NCBI GenBank assembly: GCA_022478985.1
Contig: JAKSZP010009200.1
Coordinates: 1-64,000, forward strand
DNA from: Massospora cicadina
Taxonomy: Eukaryota; Entomophthoromycota; Entomophthoromycetes; Entomophthorales; Entomophthoraceae
Direction of reading: 5' to 3'
Length of the DNA: 64,000 bases
In this document: positions 10,754 through 23,784 of the stretch, piece by piece
How positions within the stretch are numbered: position 1 is the stretch's first letter
Layout: every line of letters begins with the position of its first letter
Program-made: the position numbers and the translations under genes
Notes under the pieces: model-generated
Told to the model about the DNA's origin: nothing
What the model saw: only the letters and a program-made list of their open reading frames with translations
Databases searched by the model: none

Positions 10754-11270
10754 GTGGGCAAAAGTACTCCAGTGGTCCTCACTTTGCATGATGCCTTTCA
10801 AGCGGTGAAGTGTATTTTGCTGTCCACGTACGTTCTTTGCCATATTGGCCCCAATAAAGAGTTCTTTGTTGCTTCTGATGCCACCAACTTTGCCACAGTG
10901 GTGGCCCTATTACAAGTAGGCAAAGTTGGAATAGAGTATCTGGTGGGATATATTTCCAGAAAGATGTTTCTACCAGATTTATACTTTGCCACATATGATA
11001 AAGAGTTATTAGCAGTGGTTGAGGCGCTGACCTATTGTCTTCATCGCTTACATGGCTCATCATAACCCTTCTGTGTACGTACAGATCACTGTGCCTTACT
11101 GTACTACCGTGCACCTCATGTCTTAAACCCACGACAAACCCACTAGCATGGGACCTTCGCCCAATTTACGTTTTCTTATGAGTTTATTAAAACAAGGAGA
11201 ATGTTTTGGAGGATGCTTTGAGCCTCAACTTTTTACTAGCTCCACATCCTAAGGAGGTAGAGGTGCATAA
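10754..11270 (+). pseudogene. TE-1 RNase H region
   Basis: The open frame 10754-11065 has FFVASDATNFATVVALLQ, matching the first catalytic Asp motif of gypsy RNase H (D-A-S in most, here SDAT). It continues with YDKELLAVVEALTYCLHRL, the E and helix region. Beyond 11065 the tether towards integrase is broken by stops, with remains of an ADAL-type segment near 11210. This domain would remove the RNA strand during reverse transcription. Inactive. Confidence 0.8.
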
Positions 11271-11484
11271 TACCCATTTTATAATTCTTCTAGGTAAGAT
11301 TGTGTCCTAAATTCCCTCTCCCAAGGCCAGCGGGCCAGCGCTCGCTCCTCTGGAAAATGCAATTGAATATGGTGTGTTCAGAAAGGTAGTCCTTTTCCAG
11401 CCTTTGTCAGCTGAATATGCTATGGTTCTTTCCAAGAGCGCATTGAATCAAGAGGACATAACCAGAGAAGTTACCAAGTGAAGG

Positions 11485-12304
11485 ATGAGATGGTGTGGTT
11501 TCAGGGGCACTAATTTGGTTCACGCCAGACCACTCCACCTGGAAATCATCTGGGACCATCATGACGGAATATCCGTTGTTCATCCTGGGAATGAGAAGAC
11601 TCTAGAGATAATTCTCTGCACTTATAATTGGAAGTATTTAGATGAACAGGTGGGCAGGTATTGTAAAAAGTGCCAGTCTGCAACCAAATGAAACCGAATT
11701 GCCAGCCTCTAATGGGGCTTTTGGTACCAGTTCAAAAGGATGAAGGTCCTTGGACTTCTCTATCAGTTGATTTTACTATGGAATTGCTTGTATCTGATGG
11801 TTACGATGCTATCATGGTGGTGGTGTACTGCTTTACAAAGTTTGCCTCATTGTCCCCTGTAGAACCACAGTCACAGCGGCTGAGATGGCTAGGCTCTTTG
11901 CCACTCATGTTTCGCTATTCACGGAGTCCCTCAAGAAATAATTAATGATTGTGGACCCCAGTTTACTTCCATCTTTTGAAAAAGAGTTGTGTAATACTCT
12001 TCATATTTACCCCTGCCGTTCAACTGCCTATCACTACCAATCAGATGGGAACACTGAACGAGTAAACCAATGTCTAGAACAGTTCTTGCGGTGTTACACC
12101 ACCGCAGATCATTCAGATTGGGTTTCCCATCTCCTCATGGCCCAATTCAGTTATAAAAACGCCCAACATGCATCAATTGGTTGTTCCCCCTTCTTCGCCA
12201 ACTTTTGCTTAATCCCGCCTTTTACATGGAGCCCAGTTGTGGATCCAAGATGGAAGCGGTGGAGTACTTTGCAAAACCAATCAAGAAAGTACAATAGGGG
12301 GTGA
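11485..12304 (+). pseudogene. TE-1 integrase (zinc finger and catalytic core)
   Basis: 11485-11691 holds an HHCC-type finger region (DHHDGISVVHPGN, then YCKKCQS). The core starts at about 11752 with SVDFTMELL, which includes the first catalytic Asp, and DGYDAIMVVV. After a frame change near 11940, DCGPQF (second Asp) is readable in another frame. 11945-12304 then has STAYHYQSDGNTERVNQCLE with the catalytic Glu, and NAQHASIGCSPFF. The frame change and other damage make it non-functional. TE-2 has a better-preserved core (38730-39251). Confidence 0.88.
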
Positions 12305-12535
12305 GCACAAACTTAGATTCTGCCATGCAGTCTTACAAGGAGAACGCCAATGGTGAGAGACAAGTTGTGACAGCGTACAAGGAAGGTAATCTCATAATGA
12401 TGGATGCTTAAAACATCCCAATCAAGCAACCATGCAAAAAACTGGGACTGATGAGGATTTATCCTTATAGTGGTGTCTGAAAGGTGGGCCACTGCTAATA
12501 CCAGGTGGATCTCCCCTCCTTGTTTCAAAATTTTT

Positions 12536-12800
12536 TCAGTTTTTCATTAAAGCAAGCTTACAATGTTTTAGGGTTGCCCAACAGAGACTCCCAAGGCTTT
12601 TCTCATGGATGGAGCGCTGTAGCGGGAAGTGGAGGAGATTGTAGCCTCTTGTCAGATAATAAGAAGACTTAGTATCTTGTATCCTGGAAGGGATTTGATG
12701 CAGCAGAGAACAATTGGGTCCCAGCGCATGACTGCGCCCATGACCAAGATCTAATTGTAGCATTTCACGAGCGTTTCCCTGAGGCCGCAGGATCTATGTC
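12536..12800 (+). pseudogene. TE-1 integrase C-terminal chromodomain trace
   Basis: Around 12690-12800 the plus strand reads AAENNWVPAHDCAHDQD followed by a FHERFPEAAGSMS-type end. It matches the intact chromodomain end in TE-2 (38150-38407, minus: AENNWVPARDCAHAQDL). The upstream YLV-W part is broken. Chromodomains at this place define chromoviruses and bind modified histone tails. Confidence 0.7.
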
Positions 12801-12884
12801 CAAGAAAGCCATTGCTGCCATGAAGTTGGTCCCTGCCCACAAAAACATTTCCTTGGTGAATGCCCCTGGAGGGAGGTGGAGCCC

Positions 12885-12901
12885 AAAGAAAGAGGAGAGG
12901 G
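12885..12901 (+). promoter_or_regulatory. Polypurine tract of TE-1
   Basis: AAAGAAAGAGGAGAGGG lies three bases before the TG of the 3' LTR, the normal site of plus-strand priming. Confidence 0.8.
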
Positions 12902-12904
12902 TAA

Positions 12905-13799
12905 TGTTATGTTTACATGACCCAATTGAGGGTACCAACAGTAAGGACAAGGCTGGGCGGCAAATGGTCCAAAAGGTTAAACTTCAGGACCTTCCTGATC
13001 TCAAGCACACCGTGGATTATCACTGACTACAGGCCAGGTATGCTCAGGTTGGTAAAAGCGAGATCATAATGCCCAGAGTCTTATTTAGGCTCTTGCATTA
13101 AAAAGGATGACTTACCTTATAATTGATAATGGCTCAATTTGATTAATCTGTAATAGGGGTTTAAAACCTGTTCAAATTATGAAATTACTAACTCAGGTTA
13201 GGCTCAACTTCAATCAATCACTCAAGTAAGGTAAATTTTAAAGTACGTTAACTGGTCATATGGAAACGTGCATTTATTGGTGCATCAAGGCTTAGTACCA
13301 CTTTCTCTGATCAAAAATTTATCCCAAGTTGGCTTAAATATGTTTGCAAGACCAACCTTTCTTGTTGATCATCTTCCCTATAATATAGAACCCTTTTGTT
13401 TACAGTTTTTTATTCTATGTGGACTTGGGCAAACCTGTGCATGGACCTCTTTGAGCAGGTCTTGTGACACGTTAGCCAATTTATTTTCTAGAATATTACA
13501 ACAGCCTTAGGTACACCACTGGGCCGCTCTGTTTTCTTCCATTTTGAGTCACCCGTGTACTCTAGCCCAGTTCAAAGCTTAGATATGTATTCCTCTTTGG
13601 GATACAGCCGAGTTTTGCTGATTGTACAATCTCTATTAATGTTAACCATGTTCACCACCCTCGCCCTATGCCATTTAGCTTGAGCACACTCTACTGAATT
13701 ATCCTTCTTGTAATACTGACGACTAATTTCCTTACATTGGACCTGTGCTCCGAGCACCAAAACTCAGGGAACTTGAGATTTATAAATACTCTCTTGACA
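12905..13799 (+). repeat. TE-1 3' LTR (895 bp)
   Basis: Starts TGTTATGTTTACATGACC and ends CTCTCTTGACA, the same length as 5147-6041. Positions 13045-13671 pair with 5286-5912 at a constant offset of 7759 with about two mismatches. Both flanks are far more diverged. Confidence 0.92.
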
Positions 13800-13939
13800 C
13801 TCCCACTTTCCACCTTGGTATTGCAGGAGAGCCGAGCTATCGTCTTTTGTACAGGTTTATACTCATCTACCAATGCATAAATAATCATCAGGAGTTCATG
13901 TAATCTCTCAGCTTTACTATTATATAAATGAAGGGCATG

Positions 13940-14347
13940 CAGCCGCATCAAATTATCAACGTTCACATGGCTAGTTCCCTCCCATTGCCTAAATTTCCAT
14001 GTTGTAATTCTGGAGCTTTAAAGCCCAGCAAGCCAACCGTCCAGTGGGTTCCTTTATATTCTGCAACCACTTTAAGTATACGTGGTCATTAACTACTGTG
14101 AAGAAATCCCATATAAGAAGTTATGGTAGTGTTTCACAGCGAGCTGGATAGCAAGGCACTCCTTTTCAGTGGCGCTGTAGTTGTGTTCAGCTTTTGAGAG
14201 CACCTTGATGTAGTAGTAAACATGATGATTGACCTCATGCTCATTCAGTTGAGCCAAGATAGCTCCAACGGCGTAATCAGAGGCATCCGTGAACAGCATA
14301 AAGGTCTTGCCATAGTCAGGGTGGCAGAGGATCAACTGGTGGCACAA
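13940..14347 (-). pseudogene. TE-A RNase H region
   Basis: Minus-strand frame 14347-14093 reads FMLFTDASDYAVGAILAQL, with the catalytic Asp in TDAS, and LSKAEHNYSATEKECLAIQ, with the catalytic Glu, both intact. A frame change leads to NDHVYLKWLQNIKEPTGRL and LKLQNYNMEI, the end of RNase H. The remaining minus-strand sequence to 13800 stops abruptly at the TE-1 3' LTR, and the next domain, integrase, is found at 5146. This is the left edge of the larger TE-A half. Confidence 0.88.
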
Positions 14348-14559
14348 AAATTTATTCAGGGCTTAAACGCGACTTTTTGTTATGCCCTTAATGAAATGGG
14401 ATTGTTCTTAGCCAAGAGACGGATGAGGGGCTCACTGATCTGGGCGAACTTGGGGATGAAATGATGGTAATACCACATTATGCTCAAAATACCTGGATGT
14501 CATGGAGGGTTTTAGGCGCTGGCATCTTGGATATAGCTGCGACCTTATCTTTTAAAGGT

Positions 14560-15382
14560 TAATTCCATCTTGAATGATGGCGTGTCCATTAAAAACCAGC
14601 TTTTTCTGGAAGAACGTACTTTGTGATGCTTCATTTTAATGTTAGAAGCCCGCAGGCGTTGGAACACTTCTTTCAAATGGGTAAGATTCTCTTTAAAGGT
14701 CTTGGAAAACACCGTGATATCATCAGGTTAGACGATGACGCAGCTTAACCTAAAGTCCTGCAAGATATGATACATTGCTCGCTGGAAAGTGGTGTTTGCA
14801 TTGCAAAAACCTTGTGGTAGTCATTTAGTTTGGAAGAGACCCTCAATGCAAAAAAGAGTGCATCTCCTGATCTTGGGGGGAAAGGTCCATTTGTCAATAA
14901 CCGCTAGCTAAGTCCATGGTGGAAAAGAAGTTAGAACTGGAGAGTTGAGCTAGGACGTCATCAATGCGGGGGATAGGGTAACTACCCTTTTTAGTAAGGT
15001 TATTTAGTTTTGCTGTAGTCCATAAACTACCTGATAACCGCCATTCTTCTTTTTATGAGTAATAATGGAGATGACCAAGGGCTTTGAGAAGACACAAGCA
15101 GCCCCTCATCCAAAAATATCTCATCTATGTCCTCGTTTGGAGCTCTTCAATCTTTGATTTCCAATAAGGCTTGGATTGAATAGGCCGAGCATCACCAACA
15201 TCAATGGTATGAGTCCAACCCTTCATATGTCCATAGTCAGTATCATATTGGGATAAGATTTCGTTATAGGACTCTAGGAGAGAGAACACTTTTTCGAGAT
15301 CTTTGAGGGTTAGATCCTTAAAAATTTTAACGTGGGGCAAAGCGCATATCACTTGATCATTAGGTTTTCCCAGACCTAACAT
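14560..15382 (-). pseudogene. TE-A reverse transcriptase
   Basis: The minus strand from 15382 has an 85-residue open stretch ending GWTHTIDVGDARPIQSKPYW, the segment before gypsy RT fingers. After frame changes PWSSPLLLIKKKNGGYQVV and FFSTMDLASGY can be read, so the first catalytic Asp motif (F-x-x-x-D-L) is visible. The YxDD box region near 14.73 kb is decayed. Upstream is protease, downstream RNase H, in the right order. Inactive. Confidence 0.85.
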
Positions 15383-15639
15383 AGACGCAATATAATGGAC
15401 TTGTCAGATGTCCTCAATTGGAATCAGTAGGGCTTTTTCAACCTACTTATGCTTCTTTATGGCCATATCCTTGTTAGTAAGATTTTCCAACAGAAGATTA
15501 ATGGGTCATTGGTAGGAAGGATCTAGGATATCTAGCAATATCTGAAGTTTCAAAGGGCTTATGCCATCAATTCTTGTTAAGTGCAGTAGGCATTTGCTGG
15601 GTATTTGTATTGTAATCTTGGTGTCTATCACCTTTTTTC

Positions 15640-16111
15640 ACCCGCTTTTACCACTAACTCCTCTGACGCATACAATGGAAGACCCTCTGAAGCATCCACG
15701 GAGTCAAGCAGATTTTTAATGTTTCTGCCTGACGTGGTATAAGTAAGAGTGAGGGCGGAAAAAGAGTACTCAACTAAGCATGGGTATTCTTTCTTCTTAG
15801 GATCATCGTTAAAGATAAGAGGAACTTTTTAATTGAGAAGGGAGAGAAATCCCTGTTTTAAGTTAATATTTCCATAATACTCAATCATGAATTGAGTGCC
15901 AATAGAGCAGGTCGTATGCATTATTTTCCAATGCCACAGCGGGTGCAGACAGAAGGAGCTTCCCAGTAAGTATGGTTAGAGAATAGTAGGCTCCAATAGC
16001 TCGCGTGTTGTTGGGCCCCACAGTTCCAAACTTGTGAGAATAGTTCAGGTTGGGCGCCGACTTAATTTTATTTATGAGCTTTGAAAAGACTACGTTCACT
16101 GTAGCAATCAT
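15640..16111 (-). pseudogene. TE-A aspartic protease region
   Basis: Minus-strand frame 16111-15881 contains ATVNVVFSKLINKIKS, then HKFGTVGPNNTRAIGAYYSL and LLLSAPAVALENNAYDLLYW. This resembles the retropepsin fold of some gypsy elements. The catalytic D-T/S-G triad expected just before ATVNVV is replaced. A continuation is traceable to about 15650. In a living element this would process Gag-Pol. Confidence 0.65.
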
Positions 16112-16449
16112 ATAATGATGGCTTGAACTTGCATCTTATTGATGACAACCTCTACCTTGGTTATAGTGCTACCAAAAGTATGGGAGGGCAAGAATCTCCT
16201 TCAAATGGAGAGAGGAGGTAAGGCGTTGAGCCATTGCAGGGTATTTATCTTTTTTAAATTTTTAGGTTATGAACCTGCTGGATAGATTAAATCACTGTAC
16301 TGATAAGCTGTTCAGTATCACTGGCTATATCAATTACCTCTGAACACCTCAAAGACTGTTGGAATAGGTTTATCATGGTATCATAGCCATCACTATTCTT
16401 TCAGGCCTCAACCTATCCAGTATCTACACTTCCATTGGGGCTCCCGAGA

Positions 16450-17644
16450 CATATTAGCCCGCATCTTCACCACCCCCTTAATACTCATCATCAGAGGGGT
16501 TGTCAATGCACCCCAAAGTGTTGCTAAGAGGGAGTTTAGATAGTGGCTTGTTCTTCTCACAAGGGAGGGACTTTTGGCGCTCATTTACCCTTTTGGTTTT
16601 TGGAGAAAGAATCGTAGCTGCACCAACTTTTGTGGCCACTTGAGGTGAAGGACTCTTTTGATGCATGGTCAGAGGTGAGGCCATGGTGGTTATAGAGAAT
16701 GGCTCTGTGTGATGTGAGGGAGGAGCTGCGGGATGGACGCTTTAAGAGAGAGCGCTGAGTGTGAAGAGAAATCAACTGATTTCATAAGGCTTACTTGAGG
16801 TGCAGCTGAGGGGAGAGATCCTGACCTTATTACCCCTTGGTGCCCTCTGGCCAACCTCTAATAGAGAAGGGAAGTCTATTTTGAACGCCCCATGGGAACT
16901 GGCTCTGGAAGGGTAATCATCACCGGAGGGATCAGTAGGACTTCCTGAGTAAGCTTAGCTTCATGGAGATCAGCAACCTCTAATAATATTCCTTTTATAT
17001 CCTGAAAATTCCGTAAGGAAAGCTTCACTGAGACAATATAGGGCTAAGGAAGGGTAAGAGGCTAATCTATCCAGAATAGCAGCAAGCACGACATCAAAGT
17101 AGTATATTAGCAAGCAGAAGAGGCTGGGACGCGCTGTAAAACCGGTCAATGAAGGTGGCAACTAATTTCACTAAAAAGTAGACTTATGCACATAACCGCC
17201 CGTTTTTTCCTACGCAATCTCTGCTTGGATTTAATTTTTCAATGAGCGCGCTTTTTACTTTAGCCCAAGTTTTAATGGTGGCCATATAAGGTACCATTAC
17301 CTCTTGATTGGAGAAGCTGAGTCAGGATAGTATATGCTTTATTTTTGGGGATTGGTTGTCCTATCCATAACGGCCACATAGACAAAGAACAAAGAGATGC
17401 TACCATCACCTGAAGTAAATTTGTCTCGAAAAGGTGGTTTGGAGATTATTGGGGCAGCCTCATGAGAATCTTGGCAAACGTGCTGTTCAAGTGCTCTAAG
17501 CCAAGACATTGCGTTGGCTAGCTGCTGGGCTAAAGCATCTATCCAGGGTTCAAAAGCTTTGGGGAGGTCGTGATGGGTATTTACCCCAACACCCTCCATT
17601 TCATTAGTCTTTTGTGGTGTACTGACCCCTGTAGTGAGCACCAC
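16450..17644 (-). pseudogene. TE-A gag region
   Basis: Minus-strand frame 17644-17339 reads WIDALAQQLANAMSWLRALE (predicted coiled coil), then PIISKPPFRDKFTSGDGSIS, a Pro-rich entry into a gag capsid core, and ends FFVYVAVMD. Later fragments (16775-16478) are Ser/Pro/Lys-rich. The frame begins directly after the primer-binding-like site, as gag should. No zinc knuckle was found. Confidence 0.7.
17626..17643 (-). promoter_or_regulatory. Putative primer-binding site of TE-A
   Basis: The minus strand reads TGGTGCTCACTACAGGGG, two bases inside the LTR edge at 17646. It is close to the sites of TE-Z, TE-B, TE-C and TE-G. Confidence 0.7.
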
Positions 17645-17645
17645 T

Positions 17646-19273
<1,628 letters not shown>

Positions 19274-20799
19274 AACGCTTCATAAATTTCAATCCCTTAT
19301 AGTTATAATGTGACCTGATTGACTTTCATAAAGAGTTCAGTTGTTGATTGATACACTAACAACTGGATTCACTTAAATTGTTATTTATCTTCTCTGATGA
19401 ACCATTATTATTAGTTACTATTGGAATCAAATCCTGTTAATAACACTTTCTAACGTCTCATTAAAGAATAGCTCTGATCAATAGTTATCAGATATTGATA
19501 ACTCTAATTTACAACAAGGTTATTCCTTCATAAGTCAATTAAAATTAGATGATAAAAAAGTAATAGATAGCTGGATAATATGGCATACACAAATCTCAAC
19601 TCCACATCAGCCTCATATATCTTTGGCATATTGCTAAAAGCAACCGGTAATTCATACTGCTCCAGCTTCTGTACTTAAGGCTTTGATACCACTCTAACTG
19701 CCTGTACTATAGTGTCCCCCTGACATGAGCAATTGTGACTGCTAGTACATTGTAAGTGATGATGGATTGAGGAGGCGAGGCTTTTGGGGCGTCATGGTGA
19801 GAACATGGTATATGTTGGATTTGTCAGAGTTAGGATATCACATTTCTACTCTGCACACTCTTTTCCCTACTGTTTGGAATCCATCGCTCCCACATGAAGC
19901 ATCTTAGGTCTGGGGCCCTTGGTATTGCACTGGCTGGTGTAGTGCCCCTTTATACCACATTGTTGAAACGTGAAATGACAGATGTCAGTTCTTCTGGCTT
20001 GATTTGGAGTTAATCTCTATTTTAGTGTCCTGTTGGATGGGCTTGTTTTAGTTCTCTTGATTACTGTGGTACCCCTTATTGGGTGCATCAAATGTTTCAT
20101 CACACCTGTGGAGATTGTTTACCAACTGCAATATGTTATATTAATTGTTTAACATGGGTAGCATGGCACATTATAGTTCCTTTTAAGGTTCAAAAGCGTT
20201 ACATATGGCAATCTGTGTATTGTAGTTGTTCAAGACCTTTTCAATGTGTAGAACCTAAGCCTTTTTTAGTACTAGATAGAACCTAAGCCTTTAATAAAAA
20301 AGATCAGAAAACTCTAAGATTTGTTTGTTCTTTTTAAAGGAAATATAATTGAAGGCAATCTTCCTGGTCATCATCATATCCACTCTTCTAAATTCCATTA
20401 TGATTATGTTCTTTGCATTCTGGTAAGACAACACAGCCTTGTTGATCTTGAGCATCACCAGCTCCTGACTCTCTGGGTCCAATAAATTTACTACGGTCAC
20501 AAGTTTAGCCTTTTCAATCATGCTGTCCATGCTAATTTTAAATAATGACAAATAGGTGTGTATGTTTCCTTTTCTGTCAAACTTTAGCAAGTTGATGGGC
20601 TAACCCTGAAAACTACTGGCGTCCTCATATTTTTGCTGAGGATTCATGACATGGGTGGTAAGTCAGAACTGCTGAATTTAATATAAAATTTAAATGGGTT
20701 GAAGTGGATGAATTGGCAATGGGCGTAGGGTAAATTAGTGCTTTGTTGCGGTCATCTGGAACAGTCATAGTATTTCAAGTGGATTTTCCAGAATAGAAG
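19274..20799 (-). pseudogene. TE-G gag fragment (capsid core and zinc knuckle)
   Basis: Minus-strand frame 20590-20291 starts LKFDRKGNIHTYLSLFKISM and continues with a helical capsid-like segment. About 350 bp on, near 19966-19925, QCGIKGHYTSQC fits C-x4-H-x4-C of a CCHC knuckle, with the first Cys replaced by Phe. This layout is a retrotransposon gag. It is bounded on the left by the TE-A LTR and on the right by the TE-B LTR, so I infer that both inserted into it. 19274-19870 holds no readable domain. Confidence 0.65.
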
Positions 20800-21331
20800 T
20801 GTTGAGATTCAATATGACTGAACGATAAGCTATAGTCTCAGAAGTTTGAAATTTAGATTTAAAGCGATCCTCAAGATCCAATGGATGTTATGTAGATGTG
20901 AGGTAAATCATTTAAAGTATTCATACTTAGGTAAATTGGGGAATTACAGTGAAACTTTAATGATAGAATAAAACACCTAAAACTTGTAGCCAATAAGAAA
21001 TTACTAATCGGAAGAGTCAAGACTGATTAGGAAAACCAAGTATTAATAGTTGAGCAAGAAACCATCTAGTACTAAAAAAATAGTCGATCAAGAGAATGAG
21101 AAAGGAGGTCTTTTATGATGCTAGAGGGTAGTAGGGAAGTGTAACGGAAGTAGCTTTTAAATTTGATATTAAATAAATTGGTATTGTTGGGGCAATAGCT
21201 CCTTATTAAATCCTTTATTATTTTTTTAAGATCAAGGACCAGTGATCCTCATTTTGCTCGTCCATAGCTCAGTGGGTTTTACCTTGTGCAACCCATTTTA
21301 TAGAATCAACAAAATCCGCTGAAAGTTTACA
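20800..21331 (+). repeat. TE-B 5' LTR (532 bp)
   Basis: Begins TGTTGAGATTCAATATGACTG and ends AAAGTTTACA. It aligns along its length with 26388-26884, with many substitutions and some indels. Confidence 0.9.
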
Positions 21332-21332
21332 G

Positions 21333-21348
21333 TGGTGATCACTACAGG
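21333..21348 (+). promoter_or_regulatory. Putative primer-binding site of TE-B
   Basis: TGGTGATCACTACAGG, one base after the LTR. It is identical to the TE-Z site. Confidence 0.8.
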
Positions 21349-21679
21349 GGGCCATTGATCAAAACTTAAAAAGCTTTATATTTTAAAGACCCATGGTACA
21401 ACTGACTCGCCTTGATGGGGTACTACTCCAGTTTATTGAATTGTCTCTATATGCAGGAATTGAAGCTTACCTTGGATACACTACTCCAGGCTCAAAAAAT
21501 GATTTTCTAAGAAAATAAAAGTATAATTGAGCAGCTCGCTAAGGCCTTTCACTAACTGCACCTGGTGGGTGACCAAACCAACCAACTTGCTGACCTCTTG
21601 GGTAACACTACCAAGCGGCTATACTGTTCAGAGTGTAAATTAAATAAGGTTTTCAGGGATGAAGTGATCTGCAGCAACA

Positions 21680-22430
21680 AGCTGCCCCCATTTAACTGTG
21701 ATGGAAACATACATGGGTTTTTCAAGAAGTTTTAATTTTCCATAGAGGAGGCTTCCAATCGGCCAAAAGTTAAACTGTTTTTATCCACTTTAGATGTTGC
21801 GAGTGCCACCCAGGTCAAATGTTACCTTAAGGATAGTACCATCGTATATCAAGAGGTGTAGGAGACCATGATCCGCCCATTTGGGGGTGTGGCAAAAATG
21901 GTGCAGTGCAAGGCAAAAGTTTTGAAAATTCAGTTTCATAAAACTAAGTCCTTAATGGAGTTTGCAGAGCGTTAACAGCTGAGGCTCATGAGTTGGTGGG
22001 AGAGAATATCTTAACTAATGAGGAGGTTGGCGTAGCAATGATGGCAGCTTTTAAGCCATATTAAGAACTTTATAATGCTGGTCTTACATTCTTTATGAAG
22101 ACACGGAGCTATTAAAATTGTCAGTCATTTATTCCATCTATCAGTCAATTTTAGTGCTCCCAATGTGGAACAGAAAGCCCCTGCAACCGCTACTGAATAC
22201 CCTGGGTATTGGAACAACAACGACTTGGTTCTAGTCCATTGGGAAACACTCAACCCCCTAATGCTTTGGTAAGTCCTTTCTGCCCCCATTATCAACCAGC
22301 TCGTCTTCAGTTGAACCACAATTCATCAATTAATTTCAGATCTGGATCTATGGTTGTGATGCAAGGTTGAGTGCCCTTCACAAATGCTTGTTTCTAGTGC
22401 GGTCAATGAGGCCATTATTTAGCTATCTGT
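21680..22430 (+). pseudogene. TE-B gag
   Basis: From about 21690 a capsid-like core is readable: FNCDGNIHGFFKKF, SIEEASNRPKVKLFLSTLD and SATQVKCYLKDSTIVYQEV, with stops between. A CCHC knuckle lies at 22389-22430, with all four ligands present (C-x2-C-x4-H-x4-C) but two in-frame TGA/TAG stops inside it. Gag would package the RNA. Order and motifs support the call. The N-terminal start before 21690 is not recoverable. Confidence 0.78.
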
Positions 22431-23784
22431 TTCAGAAAATTGAAGGTTGATGAAGTACCAGTTGCCCCAAATAAACAGATAAAAGGTTGAGTGGAGTAGA
22501 TATGGTACTTTCTACTTCCGCTGATTCAAACCTAGCTGTCCCTGATGGTTTTCATGAGTCAATTTTTGTCAGTCCCAGTACTCACCTTGACGATTTATCA
22601 TATCAACAGATCCCCTACGATATATTATCCTCAAGCTGAGGGAGAGATCCCAATAATGTAAAAACAGAGTTCCGCCAAGATGTGCAAAAGCCATATGCCT
22701 GTCAAGTCCTTGAGCAGATGGTAAAGTTAACAGCAAACCTTCAACATATGTCGAAGTTCTGGAGGGGGTGGAAGTGACGATTCCAGTAGAGAAAATTGCC
22801 CAGGAGTGTCCTCATGTCAGTGCTGGTATTCTCAATTTTCTGGATAACCAAAAGCCCTTGGATGTTTATGTATTAAACACCAATGGTTCTTCTTATTTGG
22901 AGTGTACATACTGTGACATGTTTGTACAAAATACCAAAATGGGCGATTATAATACTGGCACTCCCATCAATATAACATCCACCATGCTTGTAGCTAAGCT
23001 TCCAATGAAACTGATATGGACAAAAGAGTAGTGCACAGAACCACAGGGGCACAGAGAACTGTGTCGGAGGGTGCATACAGTGCGTTGCCTTTGGGGTTTG
23101 GGTCAGTTGGTGCATCCTCTCCAGCAGTGGTGTTGCCTTGTAATAACTACAAATTTTTGATTGGTGCTGCGTTCATGTGGCGATTTTAGCTGTGGTCAAA
23201 TTGCGGATGAAATCATCAGTATCCTAAGACAACATATACCTATATACTTTACTTCCAGCGGAGTCCTGGAAGATTCAATCTGCTCCAGTAAAATTAATCT
23301 CGCATATAGTGATGGAATGATCCCTGTACAAAATTGGTGGATGTAACGAAGGAACTGAGCGGTTCCTAACCAGATTTATAAGTCAATGGTATTCCGCTGC
23401 AAGCTGCGAGTGCTTTAAGCATATACTTCTGGGCATCAGGTTATAATAGGGACAGAGCCCAAAATAGACATCCCCTAGAGGACTATATGGTGAAATTATG
23501 GGCCATACAAGAAATTAAGGCTTACCCCATGTAGCTCCTGGGCTCCTGTTACCAGGTCAGAGCAAAGTGGAGAAGTTGATAGTAAACCTGCAGAAGGAGT
23601 CTATGAAGGTTCAAGGACATCTAGTGGTGGCTTATCTGCATCTGATTCCTATTAAGGAGGTCCACTGGATACATATCTTTGGTTCTTGGGAAGATCTCAG
23701 GCTACCTTTAAAAACTCATCAATCATAGTGACTGTGGTTCTGCGTGAGGCTCTAACTGGTCTTTCAGAGGACTAGAAGAACAAG
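22431..23784 (+). other. TE-B gag-pol linker, protease not recognisable
   Basis: A protease should lie here by gene order. An open frame at 22768-23031 and later pieces such as GTQRTVSEGAYSALPLGFGS exist, but I see no D-S/T-G-A motif. Strongly decayed. Confidence 0.5.

Larger units (their letters stand above)
5147..13799 (+). mobile_element. TE-1, chromodomain-bearing Ty3/gypsy element, contains nested TE-E
   Basis: Flanked by two 895-bp LTRs beginning TGT and ending TTGACA. Leader ORF, protease trace, RT, RNase H, integrase and a chromodomain trace follow in sense order, with a purine tract just before the 3' LTR. Without the nested TE-E (2615 bp plus 5-bp duplication) the length is about 6033 bp, close to the 6020 bp of the sister element TE-2. 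Flanking pentamers tttcc (5142-5146) and ctccc (13800-13804) differ by two T/C changes and could be a decayed target duplication. It sits between the RNase H and integrase parts of TE-A. Confidence 0.9.

Noticed and set aside
21250..21290. tRNA-like A-box (ATAGCTCAGTGGG) near the end of the TE-B 5' LTR
   Set aside because: No B-box or foldable tRNA follows, and the 3' LTR copy has lost the match.
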